DNA from: an uncultured Mesonia sp.
GTDB taxonomy: Bacteria > Bacteroidota > Bacteroidia > Flavobacteriales > Flavobacteriaceae
Direction: 5' to 3'
NCBI GenBank assembly: GCA_947499595.1
Contig: CANMOY010000001.1
Coordinates: 432,359-496,358 of the forward strand
Length of the DNA: 64,000 bases
Shown: positions 36,915 to 45,576 of the stretch, in pieces
Numbering within the stretch: the first letter of the stretch is position 1
Layout: each line of letters starts with the position of its first letter
Position numbers and translations under genes: made by a program
The notes under the pieces: generated by a model
Database searches by the model: none
What the model was told of the DNA's origin: nothing
Seen by the model: only the letters and a program-made list of their open reading frames with translations

Positions 36915-37325
36915 ATGAAAAATTTAATAAAGCTATTCTCTGTAATCATGAGTTTATTATTCATCGCTGCTGCTTGTAAATCTGACCCACAACAAAGCGA
37001 TATCAACCTTAATAATGGTGAAAAATGGCAAGTAAATGCCGAAATGAAACCCCACATTAAAAAAGGAAATGAATTACTGACCGATTTTATGGCTGCAAAG
37101 AATAAAGACTACAAAAAATTAGCCGAGAATTTAAAGACACAAAACAACCGCTTGATTAAAAGTTGTACCATGAAAGGAGAAAGTCATGACGAATTGCATA
37201 AATGGCTCCACCCCCATATCGAACTTATTGAAAAGCTCTCAATAGCCGAAAATAATGAAGAGGCAGAAGCCATTATTTTCAAGCTCCAAAAGTCTTTTGA
37301 AAACTATGAACACTATTTTCAATAA
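36915..37325 (+). CDS. Small helical lipoprotein near the metal P-type ATPase
   Basis: A 136-residue protein with a lipoprotein signal (MKNLIKLFSVIMSLLFIAAAC, lipobox IAAAC) and a helical mature part. The central segment LIKSCTMKGESHDELHKWLH, PHIELIEKL contains Cys, Met and three His residues and is the most likely ligand site for a metal ion. It lies 455 bp upstream of the copper-type ATPase in the same orientation. A similar layout, a small helical lipoprotein next to a CopA-type ATPase, is frequent in Bacteroidetes metal-resistance regions (from general knowledge). Function unproven. Confidence 0.75.
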   Translation: MKNLIKLFSVIMSLLFIAAACKSDPQQSDINLNNGEKWQVNAEMKPHIKKGNELLTDFMAAKNKDYKKLAENLKTQNNRLIKSCTMKGESHDELHKWLHPHIELIEKLSIAENNEEAEAIIFKLQKSFENYEHYFQ

Positions 37326-37780
37326 GCCTTAAAAAATCTTTTGGTAAAATTTTATTACAAGAACTTACAATTTAAATTTAACGGTCATAGCACGGTCAGA
37401 GTGCATTTAGAGCGGTTGTAGCAAATAATATACCCTATAGACATTTTCTCTAACCAGTAAAAGCAGTAATAAGTACCCTTTTCTAGTGAAGAAGACTTAT
37501 ATACCCCCCTCGGTTTAAATAAAAATAGTAAAATAAACCAAGAAGCAACCTAGTAAATACCTACACTTCTCACCTTTGTAAACCGATTATTGGGTATATT
37601 TGATTTGTGGTTTACAGTATTACGAGATTCTTTTGGCAATTGAACGATTTAAAGGAAATAACAATAAAAACAACCCATACTAAAATCGATAATACACACT
37701 GAATAAATACAATAATAACGGTTTATCATAACCGTTTTTTTATCATAAGAATAATGGAACATACCTAATACATACACGGA
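37326..37780. other. Intergenic stretch with a terminator-like hairpin
   Basis: No coding frame seen. Contains TATATTTG at about 37598 and a hairpin at 37717-37736 (AACGGTT / AACCGTT, loop TATCAT) followed by seven T, that is a terminator with no gene in front of it. This suggests a short transcript or a lost gene between the lipoprotein and ATPase genes. Confidence 0.55.
37717..37743 (+). terminator. Terminator-like hairpin ahead of the P-type ATPase
   Basis: A 7-bp stem with a 6-nt loop and a run of T at 37735-37741, 11 bp before the ATG at 37754. It could be the end of an upstream non-coding transcript or an attenuator for the ATPase gene. Confidence 0.5.
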
Positions 37781-40258
37781 ATGAGCTGTAACGGTTGTCG
37801 TACTCACGTTGAAGAAACCCTTGATAAAGTAAAAGGTGTTTCTAAAGCAACGGTAAATTTAGATGAGGCAGCGGCTATAATTGAAACCGAAGAAAATATT
37901 CCTATTGAAAAATTTCAAGCAGCCTTAGAAAAAGCTGGGGGTAATTATAGTATTCATCATCCTGGCGAACAGCCTAAAAATAAAGAAGATAAAAAGAAAA
38001 AAACCGCTAAAGGTAAAGGCACGGGTACCTTCTATTGCCCTATGCATTGCGAAGGTGATAAAACCTATGATAAACCTGGCGATTGCCCTGTTTGCGGAAT
38101 GGATTTAGTCGAAGAACAAAACCTGTTTACGGCATCTTCAGAACAATGGACATGCCCTATGCATCCAGAAATAATTGAGGATGAGGCAGGCTCGTGTCCC
38201 ATCTGTGGAATGGATTTAGTGCCCAAACAAGCAAATTTATCTTCAGAAGAAAAAACCTATAAAAGCTTACTAAAGAAATTTTGGTTAGCGATGATATTCA
38301 CGCTGCCTATCTTTATCATTGCTATGAGCGAAATGATCCATAATAACCCATTGTATGACATTATGGAACAGCGATATTGGAATTGGGTACAGTTCGCGTT
38401 ATCTATTCCTGTTGTATTTTATGCCGCTTGGATGTTTTTTGAACGGGCTTATAAAAGCATCAAAACCTGGAACCTCAATATGTTTACCCTTATCGGAATT
38501 GGTGCAGGAGTGGCATGGGTATTTAGCCTAATAGGAATGTTATTTCCAGCCGTATTCCCCGAACAATTTTTGTCTGAATCTGGCGCAGTACACGTGTATT
38601 TTGAAGCTGCAACCGTCATATTAACATTGGTTCTTTTAGGTCAGTTACTTGAAGCGCGTGCGCACAGCAAAACCAATTCGGCAGTAAAAGAATTACTCAA
38701 ATTAGCGCCCAATAAAGTGATTAAAATTGTAAATGAAGAAGAAGTTGAAGTCAGTATCGATGAAATACAAATAAATGATATTTTAAAAGTAAAACCAGGC
38801 GATAAAATTCCTGTAGATGGTGTCATTACAGAGGGTGAAACGGCTGTCGATGAATCTATGATTACGGGCGAACCTATTCCTGTGCGTAAAACTAAAGATG
38901 ATAAAGTAAGCAGTGGTACTATAAACGGAAACCAATCATTTTTGATGAAAGCCGAGAAAGTAGGAAGCGACACCTTACTTTCGCAAATTATTCAGATGGT
39001 AAATGACGCCAGTCGTAGTCGCGCACCTATTCAAAATTTAGCCGATAAAGTTTCGGGGTACTTTGTCCCTATTGTAGTCATTATATCGATAATTACATTT
39101 ATAGTTTGGTCCATTTGGGGGCCAGCACCAGCTTATGTTTATGCACTGGTCAATGCGATTGCGGTGCTCATTATAGCCTGTCCCTGCGCTTTAGGTTTGG
39201 CCACTCCCATGTCTGTAATGGTTGGTGTGGGTAAAGGTGCCCAAAATGGGGTGTTAATTAAAAATGCCGAGGCCCTTGAAAAAATGGATCAAGTAGATAC
39301 TTTGATCGTTGACAAAACGGGTACTATAACCGAAGGAAAACCTACCGTAGAAAAAATAGGCTCTTTTACCGATGCGTTTAGTGAAAAAGAGATCTTACAA
39401 TACATTCTTGCTTTAAATACCAATAGTGAACATCCCTTGGCAGAAGCCACGGTTAACTACGCAAAAGAACAAAATACTAAACTATTAAAATCTAAAGATT
39501 TCAGCGCCCTAAATGGAAAAGGGGTTGAAGCTATCATAACGGATAAAAAAGTGGCCCTGGGTAATCCTAAAATGATGGATTATGCTAAAGCAAGCCTTAC
39601 GGCTCATATGCAAAAAGAAGCCGAAACCTATCAAAAGCAGGGTAAAACGGTTTCCTTTTTAGCCATAGCAAATACCGTTGTGGGTTATGTAGTTATCGGC
39701 GATAAGATTAAGGAAACTAGTGCCAAAGCGATTAAAACCCTACAAAAAAAAGGCATTGATGTTATCATGCTTACAGGCGATAATCACAATACCGCCCAGG
39801 CTGTTGCAAAAGAATTAAAATTAGCCGATTTTAACGCCGATATGTTACCTGAAGATAAACTCCATAAAGTTGAAGAATTACAGGAAAGCGGCAAAGTGGT
39901 AGCCATGGCAGGCGATGGTATTAACGATGCTCCAGCCTTAGCCAAAAGTGATGTAGGAATTGCCATGGGAACCGGTACCGATGTCGCCATAGAAAGTGCG
40001 ATGATAACATTGGTAAAAGGCGATTTACACGGAATTGTAAAAGCAAAAAACTTGAGCCATGCCGTAATGAAAAACATTAAGCAAAATTTATTTTTTGCGC
40101 TTGTTTATAACACCTTGGGGGTACCCATAGCTGCTGGTGTTTTATTTCCATTTTTCGGGATATTGCTCTCCCCTATGATCGCTGCATTAGCAATGAGCTT
40201 TAGTTCGGTTTCTGTAATCGGTAATGCGCTCCGATTACGTACAAAAAAAATAGAATAA
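37781..40258 (+). CDS. copA: Copper-type heavy-metal translocating P-type ATPase
   Basis: An 825-residue P1B ATPase exporting Cu+ or a similar soft metal. The N-terminal HMA domain has MSCNGC (residues 1-6 of this start), then two heavy-metal-binding repeats of the YHS/HMBD type, TFYCPMHCEG...CPVCGMDLV (about 84-112) and WTCPMHPEI...CPICGMDLV (about 124-150). Core motifs are TGEP in the actuator, the membrane CPC in ACPCALGLATP (about 466), DKTGT with the phosphorylated Asp (about 510), HP in SEHPLAEA and GDGINDAPA (about 708). The complete HMA domain would begin at the ATG at 37754, but the fifth codon there is TAA, so translation must start at 37781 without the first beta strand. Confidence 0.92.
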   Translation: MSCNGCRTHVEETLDKVKGVSKATVNLDEAAAIIETEENIPIEKFQAALEKAGGNYSIHHPGEQPKNKEDKKKKTAKGKGTGTFYCPMHCEGDKTYDKPGDCPVCGMDLVEEQNLFTASSEQWTCPMHPEIIEDEAGSCPICGMDLVPKQANLSSEEKTYKSLLKKFWLAMIFTLPIFIIAMSEMIHNNPLYDIMEQRYWNWVQFALSIPVVFYAAWMFFERAYKSIKTWNLNMFTLIGIGAGVAWVFSLIGMLFPAVFPEQFLSESGAVHVYFEAATVILTLVLLGQLLEARAHSKTNSAVKELLKLAPNKVIKIVNEEEVEVSIDEIQINDILKVKPGDKIPVDGVITEGETAVDESMITGEPIPVRKTKDDKVSSGTINGNQSFLMKAEKVGSDTLLSQIIQMVNDASRSRAPIQNLADKVSGYFVPIVVIISIITFIVWSIWGPAPAYVYALVNAIAVLIIACPCALGLATPMSVMVGVGKGAQNGVLIKNAEALEKMDQVDTLIVDKTGTITEGKPTVEKIGSFTDAFSEKEILQYILALNTNSEHPLAEATVNYAKEQNTKLLKSKDFSALNGKGVEAIITDKKVALGNPKMMDYAKASLTAHMQKEAETYQKQGKTVSFLAIANTVVGYVVIGDKIKETSAKAIKTLQKKGIDVIMLTGDNHNTAQAVAKELKLADFNADMLPEDKLHKVEELQESGKVVAMAGDGINDAPALAKSDVGIAMGTGTDVAIESAMITLVKGDLHGIVKAKNLSHAVMKNIKQNLFFALVYNTLGVPIAAGVLFPFFGILLSPMIAALAMSFSSVSVIGNALRLRTKKIE

Positions 40259-40412
40259 AATGCTAGGCGAAACAAAATCCTATGCAAAAGACATAATTCA
40301 ATTGACAGCTTGGCACAAACCATAACAAATGTATTATATCAGCTTAGACTGGATGTGTATTTTTCTGTAACTTCTTGATTTAAATGGGGTAAATATAAAA
40401 ATTTTCTTACTT

Positions 40413-40625
40413 ATGAAAATGAGCAAACTAAATAGAAAGACTATTAAACACGGGTTTTATAGTGGCTTTTTTTATGCCTCTGCTATGGCTTTATTTGATT
40501 ATTTGGGGCACAAGGACTTTAATTTATGGAAGTTTATTTTCTGTTTTTTATTTTTCGGTTTTTTTTCGGGATTACTCTTTAGACCAACCTTAAAAAAAAA
40601 ACAGCAAAGTAAAAAGAAAGATTGA
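40413..40625 (+). CDS. Small basic membrane protein
   Basis: Seventy residues with two hydrophobic segments (about 17-30, SGFFYASAMALFDYLGH, and 38-57, WKFIFCFLFFGFFSGLLF) and a Lys-rich C-terminus (LKKKQQSKKKD). It follows the P-type ATPase in the same direction. The positive-inside pattern and the absence of stops support coding; no family was recognised. Confidence 0.55.
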   Translation: MKMSKLNRKTIKHGFYSGFFYASAMALFDYLGHKDFNLWKFIFCFLFFGFFSGLLFRPTLKKKQQSKKKD

Positions 40626-40821
40626 AATGGTTTTTTATTTATAAAGATATAAGGCTAATTTCTCTTAGGATTTAGAAGATTAATTATTTTTTAAACGAGA
40701 AATTTTATTGTATTTAAGCTTAATCTAACTATTTGTTTCATCTTGACGGGCAATTATGTACAATTCCAATTAAAGCCATAAAATTTCATTATTTAACTCA
40801 AAAACTATCACCCCCTTTACT

Positions 40822-41235
40822 ATGAAAAAATCAGTTTTATTACTTTTCTTAGCACTAACTAGTATAAGCTTTGGCCAGGCCAACCTGACAAGAGATTTCT
40901 CAAAAATTTTTAACAAGGCCAACAAAGATGAAATTAATCGAATTGCCCATAAATTAAACTATAAGCCAAATGAGGAAATAAGAGTTTTTGTTTTTTTCAA
41001 AATTAATGAAAAAGGAAAATTTTATGATATAAATGCGCGTAGCGAACACCGCAGGATTGAAAAAGAAGTAATTAAACTTTTTAAAGAATTTACAGCAGAT
41101 AAAACTACCTACGTTGAAGTAGAGAAAATCGGAAAAAAACTGGCACTACCAGTTGTATTTAAAACAGAAACCCAACGAGCAAGGAAACGTAGACTAAAAA
41201 AGGAAAAGAAACTTAAAAGCAAACGCGAAGACTAA
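40822..41235 (+). CDS. Secreted protein with TonB C-terminal-like core
   Basis: A 137-residue protein with signal peptide MKKSVLLLFLALTSISFGQ. The core RVFVFFKINEKGKFYDINAR, then IEKEVIKLFKEFTADKTTY, and LALPVVFKTE, follows the TonB-C/energy transducer beta-alpha-beta pattern (FxINExGxxxxIxA..., E...). The tail is extremely basic (RARKRRLKKEKKLKSKRED). In Flavobacteriia such short secreted TonB-C proteins are common and uncharacterised. Confidence 0.7.
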   Translation: MKKSVLLLFLALTSISFGQANLTRDFSKIFNKANKDEINRIAHKLNYKPNEEIRVFVFFKINEKGKFYDINARSEHRRIEKEVIKLFKEFTADKTTYVEVEKIGKKLALPVVFKTETQRARKRRLKKEKKLKSKRED

Positions 41236-41451
41236 AAGCGCATATCTCTTAAAAATTTTTTTATGCAAGTTCAATAATCACTACAAATTTGACAACTAAA
41301 AGCTTTTCTCAGCTTTTGAAAATATCGCTTGGGTGGTACTGACTTTAATTGCTTGGGCTTGCTATTTGCCGTATCTTGTGTTTCGCGTGAATGTAAGGCT
41401 CTCTTAATAAACACTTCAATTCGCATTACTGCATTAAATTTTAAAATAAAA

Positions 41452-41480
41452 AAACCAGCAAACATCAAGTCTGCTGGTTT
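41452..41480 (-). terminator. Terminator of the peroxiredoxin operon
   Basis: Stem AAACCAGCA / TGCTGGTTT (41452-41460 with 41472-41480). On the minus strand it is followed by a T run, 20 bp after the last gene of the operon. Confidence 0.8.
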
Positions 41481-41499
41481 AACCTAAAATTTGGGATAA

Positions 41500-41748
41500 C
41501 TACTGATCGATTGAACCCAATACTTTTTTAGCAAATGCATTGGCTGCATCGCGTTCAGATTGGCCATCTGCAATCATCTGTTTAACCTCAATGGCGCCAC
41601 AAAGATTGGTAATCAATTCACCTATTACATCTAAATCGGTTTCTGTTGCCGAACGATGCTCCGAAAAAGACTCCAATACCTCAATCGTGTGTTCGAGTGC
41701 CTCTTCAGAATGATTTTTCTGGAAATGTCTAATTACTGGTAACTTCAT
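41500..41748 (-). CDS. Small conserved protein of the peroxiredoxin operon (DUF6952-like)
   Basis: An 82-residue soluble helical protein. It starts MKLPVIRHFQKNHSEEALEH and contains ETDLDVIGELITNLCGAIEV and a C-terminal helix (DAANAFAKKVLGSIDQ). It overlaps the thioredoxin gene by 20 bp. The same three-gene order (peroxiredoxin, thioredoxin-like, this protein) is recalled from other Flavobacteriia, and the family name DUF6952 is from memory. The function is unknown; a regulatory or redox-partner role is only inference from context. Confidence 0.75.
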   Translation of the reverse strand: MKLPVIRHFQKNHSEEALEHTIEVLESFSEHRSATETDLDVIGELITNLCGAIEVKQMIADGQSERDAANAFAKKVLGSIDQ

Positions 41749-42040
41749 CTACTAATGCTTTTAAAGGTTCTAATTTATTGGTCTGTACTTGATTTACAAA
41801 CTCCCCATCTTTAAAGGTTGCAAATGTGGGTAAATTGTCCACTTTTGCTAACTTTCTAGACTCAGGAAACTTCTCTGCATTTACCAAAATAAACGTAGTA
41901 TCTTCGTGTTCTTGAGCTAGTTTTTTAAACTTTGGCTTCATCAAACGGCAGTTACCGCACCAGCCAGCCATATATTGTACCACAACGCGATTGTTGCTGT
42001 TCACAATCTCTTGTAAATTATCTTGATCTAACTCTTTCAT
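41729..42040 (-). CDS. Thioredoxin family protein
   Basis: A 103-residue thioredoxin-fold protein with active site WCGNC (Cys28 and Cys31) in VVQYMAGWCGNCRLMKPKFK, and the cis-proline segment VDNLPTFATFKDGEF. CGNC differs from the usual CGPC of thioredoxin and should shift the redox potential. It has no signal peptide, so it is cytoplasmic. It lies 111 bp after the peroxiredoxin gene and probably reduces it. Confidence 0.9.
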   Translation of the reverse strand: MKELDQDNLQEIVNSNNRVVVQYMAGWCGNCRLMKPKFKKLAQEHEDTTFILVNAEKFPESRKLAKVDNLPTFATFKDGEFVNQVQTNKLEPLKALVDEVTSN

Positions 42041-42151
42041 AGCAATTTTTCTTTAATTAGTAATTTTGCATTTTGTAGGCTTTCAAGCTTGTTTTAAATC
42101 AAATTGCAAACCTTTTCGCCTACAAAATGCAGTGTAATTTTCTTCCTTTTC

Positions 42152-42790
42152 TTAGTTTGAAGACAAATAAGAAGCTACTCCCTTGCTATTCGCTTGCATA
42201 GCATCTTTACCTTCTTCCCAGTTTGCAGGGCAAACCTCACCATTTTTCTGTACGTGGGTATAAGCATCAATCATACGTAAGAATTCAGACACGTTTCTTC
42301 CTAATGGCATATCGTTTACTCCTTCGTGAAAGATTTTTCCTTCTTCATCAATAAGGTAAGTTGCACGATAAGTCACGTTATCTCCTTCTACAGTATATGC
42401 ACCAGTTTCCTCATCGTAGTGCTCGTTTTCGATATCTAAAATACCTAAACGTGAACTTAAGTTACGATTTGAGTCAGCTAAAATTGGATAGGTTACTCCT
42501 TCAATTCCACCATCGTCTTTTGGGGTGTTTAACCAAGCAAAATGAACTTCTGCTGTATCACAAGATGCACCAATTACCATTGTATTTTTAGCTTCAAAAT
42601 CAGCTAAAGCTTCTTGAAAAGCGTGCAACTCAGTTGGGCATACATAAGTGAAATCTTTTGGGTACCAGAACAATAATACTTTTTTATTATTTTTCTTAGC
42701 CTCTTCTAAAACATTGATTTTAAAGGTTTCGCCCATTTCATTCATTGCGTTTACCTCTAAGTTCGGGAATTGTTTTCCTACTAATGACAT
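42152..42790 (-). CDS. 2-Cys peroxiredoxin (AhpC/TSA family)
   Basis: A 212-residue peroxiredoxin that reduces hydroperoxides. The peroxidatic Cys51 is in DFTYVCPTELHAF and the resolving Cys187 is in GEVCPANW, as in typical AhpC/Prx1 enzymes, with VIGASCDTAEVHFAWLN between. The ATG at 42790 (MSLVGKQFPNLEVNAMNEM) is the family start; an earlier in-frame Met at 42859 would add a membrane-like extension not found in the family. A promoter box lies 38 bp upstream. No flavoprotein AhpF gene is adjacent; the thioredoxin next door may be the electron donor. Confidence 0.94.
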   Translation of the reverse strand: MSLVGKQFPNLEVNAMNEMGETFKINVLEEAKKNNKKVLLFWYPKDFTYVCPTELHAFQEALADFEAKNTMVIGASCDTAEVHFAWLNTPKDDGGIEGVTYPILADSNRNLSSRLGILDIENEHYDEETGAYTVEGDNVTYRATYLIDEEGKIFHEGVNDMPLGRNVSEFLRMIDAYTHVQKNGEVCPANWEEGKDAMQANSKGVASYLSSN

Positions 42791-42827
42791 ATTTAAAAAT
42801 TTTAAAGTTATACTTGTTTTACACCTA

Positions 42828-42860
42828 CAAAAATATAGAATTATTAAGGCAAAAAACAAG
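42828..42860 (-). promoter_or_regulatory. Bacteroidetes promoter of the peroxiredoxin operon
   Basis: On the minus strand a TTG (42858-42860) is followed after 22 bp by TATTTTTG (42828-42835), matching TTG / TAnnTTTG. It lies 37 bp before the peroxiredoxin ATG. Confidence 0.55.
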
Positions 42861-43060
42861 TTTCATGCTTGTTCTTTTTTATTACACTATAAGTGTATTC
42901 TATAACATTTATTAAAAGTAATAGTTTTTACTTATTTATGTTGATTTCACTAGGCTTAAAGCCGATTGAGAAGCCAACAACAAACCTGTTGGAAACCGCA
43001 AATAGTCCAATTTTAAGTTGTTTTATTTTACATGTAGGCAAGGTTGATTATATTTACCCT

Positions 43061-44296
43061 ATGAAAACACTATTTACGCATATCAAAGGTTTGGTACAAG
43101 TAAGGGAAGAGACATTTACTTGGTTAGCCGGAGAAGCCATGAGCCAATTACCAGTACTAGAAAATGCTTGGTTATTAATTGAAAACGATAAGATACTCGA
43201 CTATGGCAGCATGCCCAATTTACCCGATAAAACTTGGGACGAGCAAATTAATTTATCTGGTCAATTTGTGCTACCCGCTTGGGTAGACTCACACACGCAC
43301 TTGGTCTATGCTGGCAATCGCGAACAAGAGTTTATCGACCGTATTAAAGGCCTAACTTACGAAGAAATCGCAGCTAAAGGCGGAGGCATTGTTAACAGCG
43401 CCAAAAATCTACAAACAACCTCAGAAAACGAACTTTACCTTCAAGCCGCTAATCGTTTAGAACAAGTTATGCAAATGGGTACAGGGTCTATCGAAATCAA
43501 ATCGGGGTATGGCTTAACGCTTGAAGCGGAATTAAAAATGCTAAGCGTTATAAAAAAACTACGCCAACAATATGATTTACCTATAAAAGCTACCTTTCTG
43601 GGTGCCCACGCGGTTCCACCAGAATATAAAAACAATCAAAAAGCCTACGTAGATCATCTGATTAACGAAATGTTACCCGCAGTAGCGGAACAGGGAATAG
43701 CCGATTATGTTGATGTTTTCTGTGAGAAGAATTATTTTAGCGTTGCCGAAACCGAACGTATCATAGAAGCCGCACAGCAATATGGCTTACCCGCCAAAAT
43801 TCACGTGAACCAATTTTATGCTATTGGCGGTATAGCGGCCAGTGTAAAACACAACGCCAGGAGTGTTGATCATTTAGAGGTATTAACCGATACCGATTTA
43901 AAGGCCTTACAGCATACGCAAACCATGCCAGTTGCTTTGCCTTCGTGTTCTTTCTTTATAGATATTCCCTATACCCCAGCAAGAAAAATTATAGATGCTG
44001 GCCTGCCATTGGCCATTGCAACCGACTACAATCCTGGTACCACGCCCAATGGCAATATGAATTTTTGCTTATCGTTAGCGTGTATTAAGATGAAAATGAC
44101 ACCCGAAGAAGCTATTAATGCCGCCACCCTAAACGCGGCGTACGCTTTAGACTTGTTAGACACCCACGGCAGTATTACACCGGGTAAGCAGGCTAATCTC
44201 TTGATTACCGAAAAGATACCCTCGTACGGATTTTTACCTTACTCTTTTGGTCAAAACCATATTGAGCAAGTTTATATAAACGGAAAACGCCTTTAA
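43061..44296 (+). CDS. hutI: Imidazolonepropionase
   Basis: Third step of histidine degradation, hydrolysing imidazolonepropionate to N-formimino-L-glutamate. The 411-residue amidohydrolase has the metal motif HTH in VDSHTHLVYAGNREQEFIDR, the segment GTGSIEIKSGYGL, GAHAVPPEYK, and the C-terminal ATDYNPGTTPNGNMNF. The ATG at 43061 (MKTLFTHIKGLVQV) is the family-like start; the frame extends further upstream without a matching sequence. Stop and next ATG are separated by one base, so it is coupled to hutG. hutH and hutU are not in the window. Confidence 0.95.
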   Translation: MKTLFTHIKGLVQVREETFTWLAGEAMSQLPVLENAWLLIENDKILDYGSMPNLPDKTWDEQINLSGQFVLPAWVDSHTHLVYAGNREQEFIDRIKGLTYEEIAAKGGGIVNSAKNLQTTSENELYLQAANRLEQVMQMGTGSIEIKSGYGLTLEAELKMLSVIKKLRQQYDLPIKATFLGAHAVPPEYKNNQKAYVDHLINEMLPAVAEQGIADYVDVFCEKNYFSVAETERIIEAAQQYGLPAKIHVNQFYAIGGIAASVKHNARSVDHLEVLTDTDLKALQHTQTMPVALPSCSFFIDIPYTPARKIIDAGLPLAIATDYNPGTTPNGNMNFCLSLACIKMKMTPEEAINAATLNAAYALDLLDTHGSITPGKQANLLITEKIPSYGFLPYSFGQNHIEQVYINGKRL

Positions 44297-44297
44297 T

Positions 44298-45272
44298 ATG
44301 AAAAACTTTACTTTTTTTACACCCACTCGTGCTCAAGAACTTACGAAAACCAGAGTTGGAGAAGTTAAAATGGGAGAAAAACTGGCCTTTGTCAATCATT
44401 TTGATGATTTAGCCAACCGTCCCGAAGAATTTATTATTATCGGTATTCCAGAAGATATTGGGGTACGTGCCAATTACGGAAAAGCGGGGACCGCAGCCGC
44501 TTGGGAAGCATTTTTAAAGGCTTTTTTAAACATCCAAGTTAATCCTTATAACACCACTAAAAATTGCCTAATTCTAGGTGAAATTTTAACCCGTGGCAGT
44601 ATGCAAGATGCCGAAAAAACCAATGATCCTAAAGAGTTGGGCGAAATTGTTAGCTTTAATGATACCACGGTTACTCAAGTAGTGCAAAAGGTTATTGAGG
44701 CCAATAAAACACCAATAGTAATTGGTGGCGGTCATAACAACGCTTATGGTATCATCCGCGGTGTGGCTCTGGGATTAGATCAACCCATTAATGTGCTAAA
44801 TATAGATGCCCATACCGATTTAAGAAATACCGATTACCGTCATAGCGGAAATGGTTTTAGTTTTGCCAGCAAAGAAGGTTACCTTGATCGGTATGCTATC
44901 TTTGGTTTGCATCAAAACTATACACCAGACTATATTTTTGAAGCTATTAAAGCCAACAAACAACAACACTATGTATGTTACGAAGAGATTATGCATCTTA
45001 CCGCTCTCGACAAATTGGTGAAATTTAAGAAAACAGCAGACTTTGTACGCAATCAATTTGGTCTAGAAATCGATTGTGATGCGGTAGCCAATTTTATTAG
45101 TAGTGCAGCAACCCCTACAGGTTTTGATATGCGTGAGTTGCGTAGTTTTGTTAATTTAGCCAAAAAGCAAAAAACCCATTACTTGCACATCTGCGAAGCC
45201 ATACCTGATGAGAACGGACAAGTTGGTAAAGCACTAAGCTACCTTGTTTCTGATTTTATACGGGACGAATAA
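44298..45272 (+). CDS. hutG: Formimidoylglutamase (arginase/agmatinase family)
   Basis: A 324-residue Mn-dependent ureohydrolase acting on N-formimidoyl-L-glutamate, giving glutamate and formamide. The metal motifs are GGGHNNAYG, NIDAHTDLR and EIDCDAV, in the expected order. Coupled to hutI (1-bp spacing), which supports the histidine-degradation assignment over arginase or agmatinase. Ends with a strong terminator. Confidence 0.92.
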   Translation: MKNFTFFTPTRAQELTKTRVGEVKMGEKLAFVNHFDDLANRPEEFIIIGIPEDIGVRANYGKAGTAAAWEAFLKAFLNIQVNPYNTTKNCLILGEILTRGSMQDAEKTNDPKELGEIVSFNDTTVTQVVQKVIEANKTPIVIGGGHNNAYGIIRGVALGLDQPINVLNIDAHTDLRNTDYRHSGNGFSFASKEGYLDRYAIFGLHQNYTPDYIFEAIKANKQQHYVCYEEIMHLTALDKLVKFKKTADFVRNQFGLEIDCDAVANFISSAATPTGFDMRELRSFVNLAKKQKTHYLHICEAIPDENGQVGKALSYLVSDFIRDE

Positions 45273-45288
45273 AAACTTTTTAAGTAAA

Positions 45289-45327
45289 AAATACCCCCAA
45301 TTCGCTAAATACGAATTGGGGGTATTT
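45289..45327 (+). terminator. Strong terminator after hutG
   Basis: A 15-16 bp stem AATACCCCCAATTCG / CGAATTGGGGGTATT (45290-45304 with 45312-45326), loop CTAAATA. Confidence 0.88.
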
Positions 45328-45357
45328 GATTTAAAAGCTTTGATTTGCCTAAACTGA

Positions 45358-45471
45358 TTATTTCTTTATAAATTTCTGGGTAAACCAATCGTCAAGGTTA
45401 GCTATTTTGGGATATATAATCCAATGCCAAATGCTCACTAGCAACACGCTTAGAATTATTTAAATTAGCAT
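45358..45471 (-). pseudogene. Possible remnant of a small membrane peptide gene
   Basis: On the minus strand, ATG CTA ATT is followed by TAA and then, in the same frame, 33 codons reading as one hydrophobic helix and a short tail (IILSVLLVSIWHWII, YPKIANLDDWFTQKFIKK) before a stop. The sequence looks like a small membrane protein interrupted at codon 4, or a chance frame. There is no other gene between 45328 and 45530. Confidence 0.25.
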
Positions 45472-45530
45472 GAGAACCTTGTTTCACATTTCAATTCATA
45501 AAAAGATATTTTAAAGTATAAAAGCATAAA

Positions 45531-45555
45531 AAAAGCTGCCTAAGCGGCAGCTTTT
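45531..45555 (-). terminator. Terminator of the DUF4168 gene
   Basis: Stem AAAAGCTGCC / GGCAGCTTTT (45531-45540 with 45546-45555), loop TAAGC, followed on the minus strand by a T run. Confidence 0.8.
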
Positions 45556-45576
45556 ATATTTTAAAGCAAATCGATT

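Noticed and set aside
43061..45272. Complete hut operon
   Set aside because: Only hutI and hutG are here; hutH and hutU were looked for on both sides and are not in the window.
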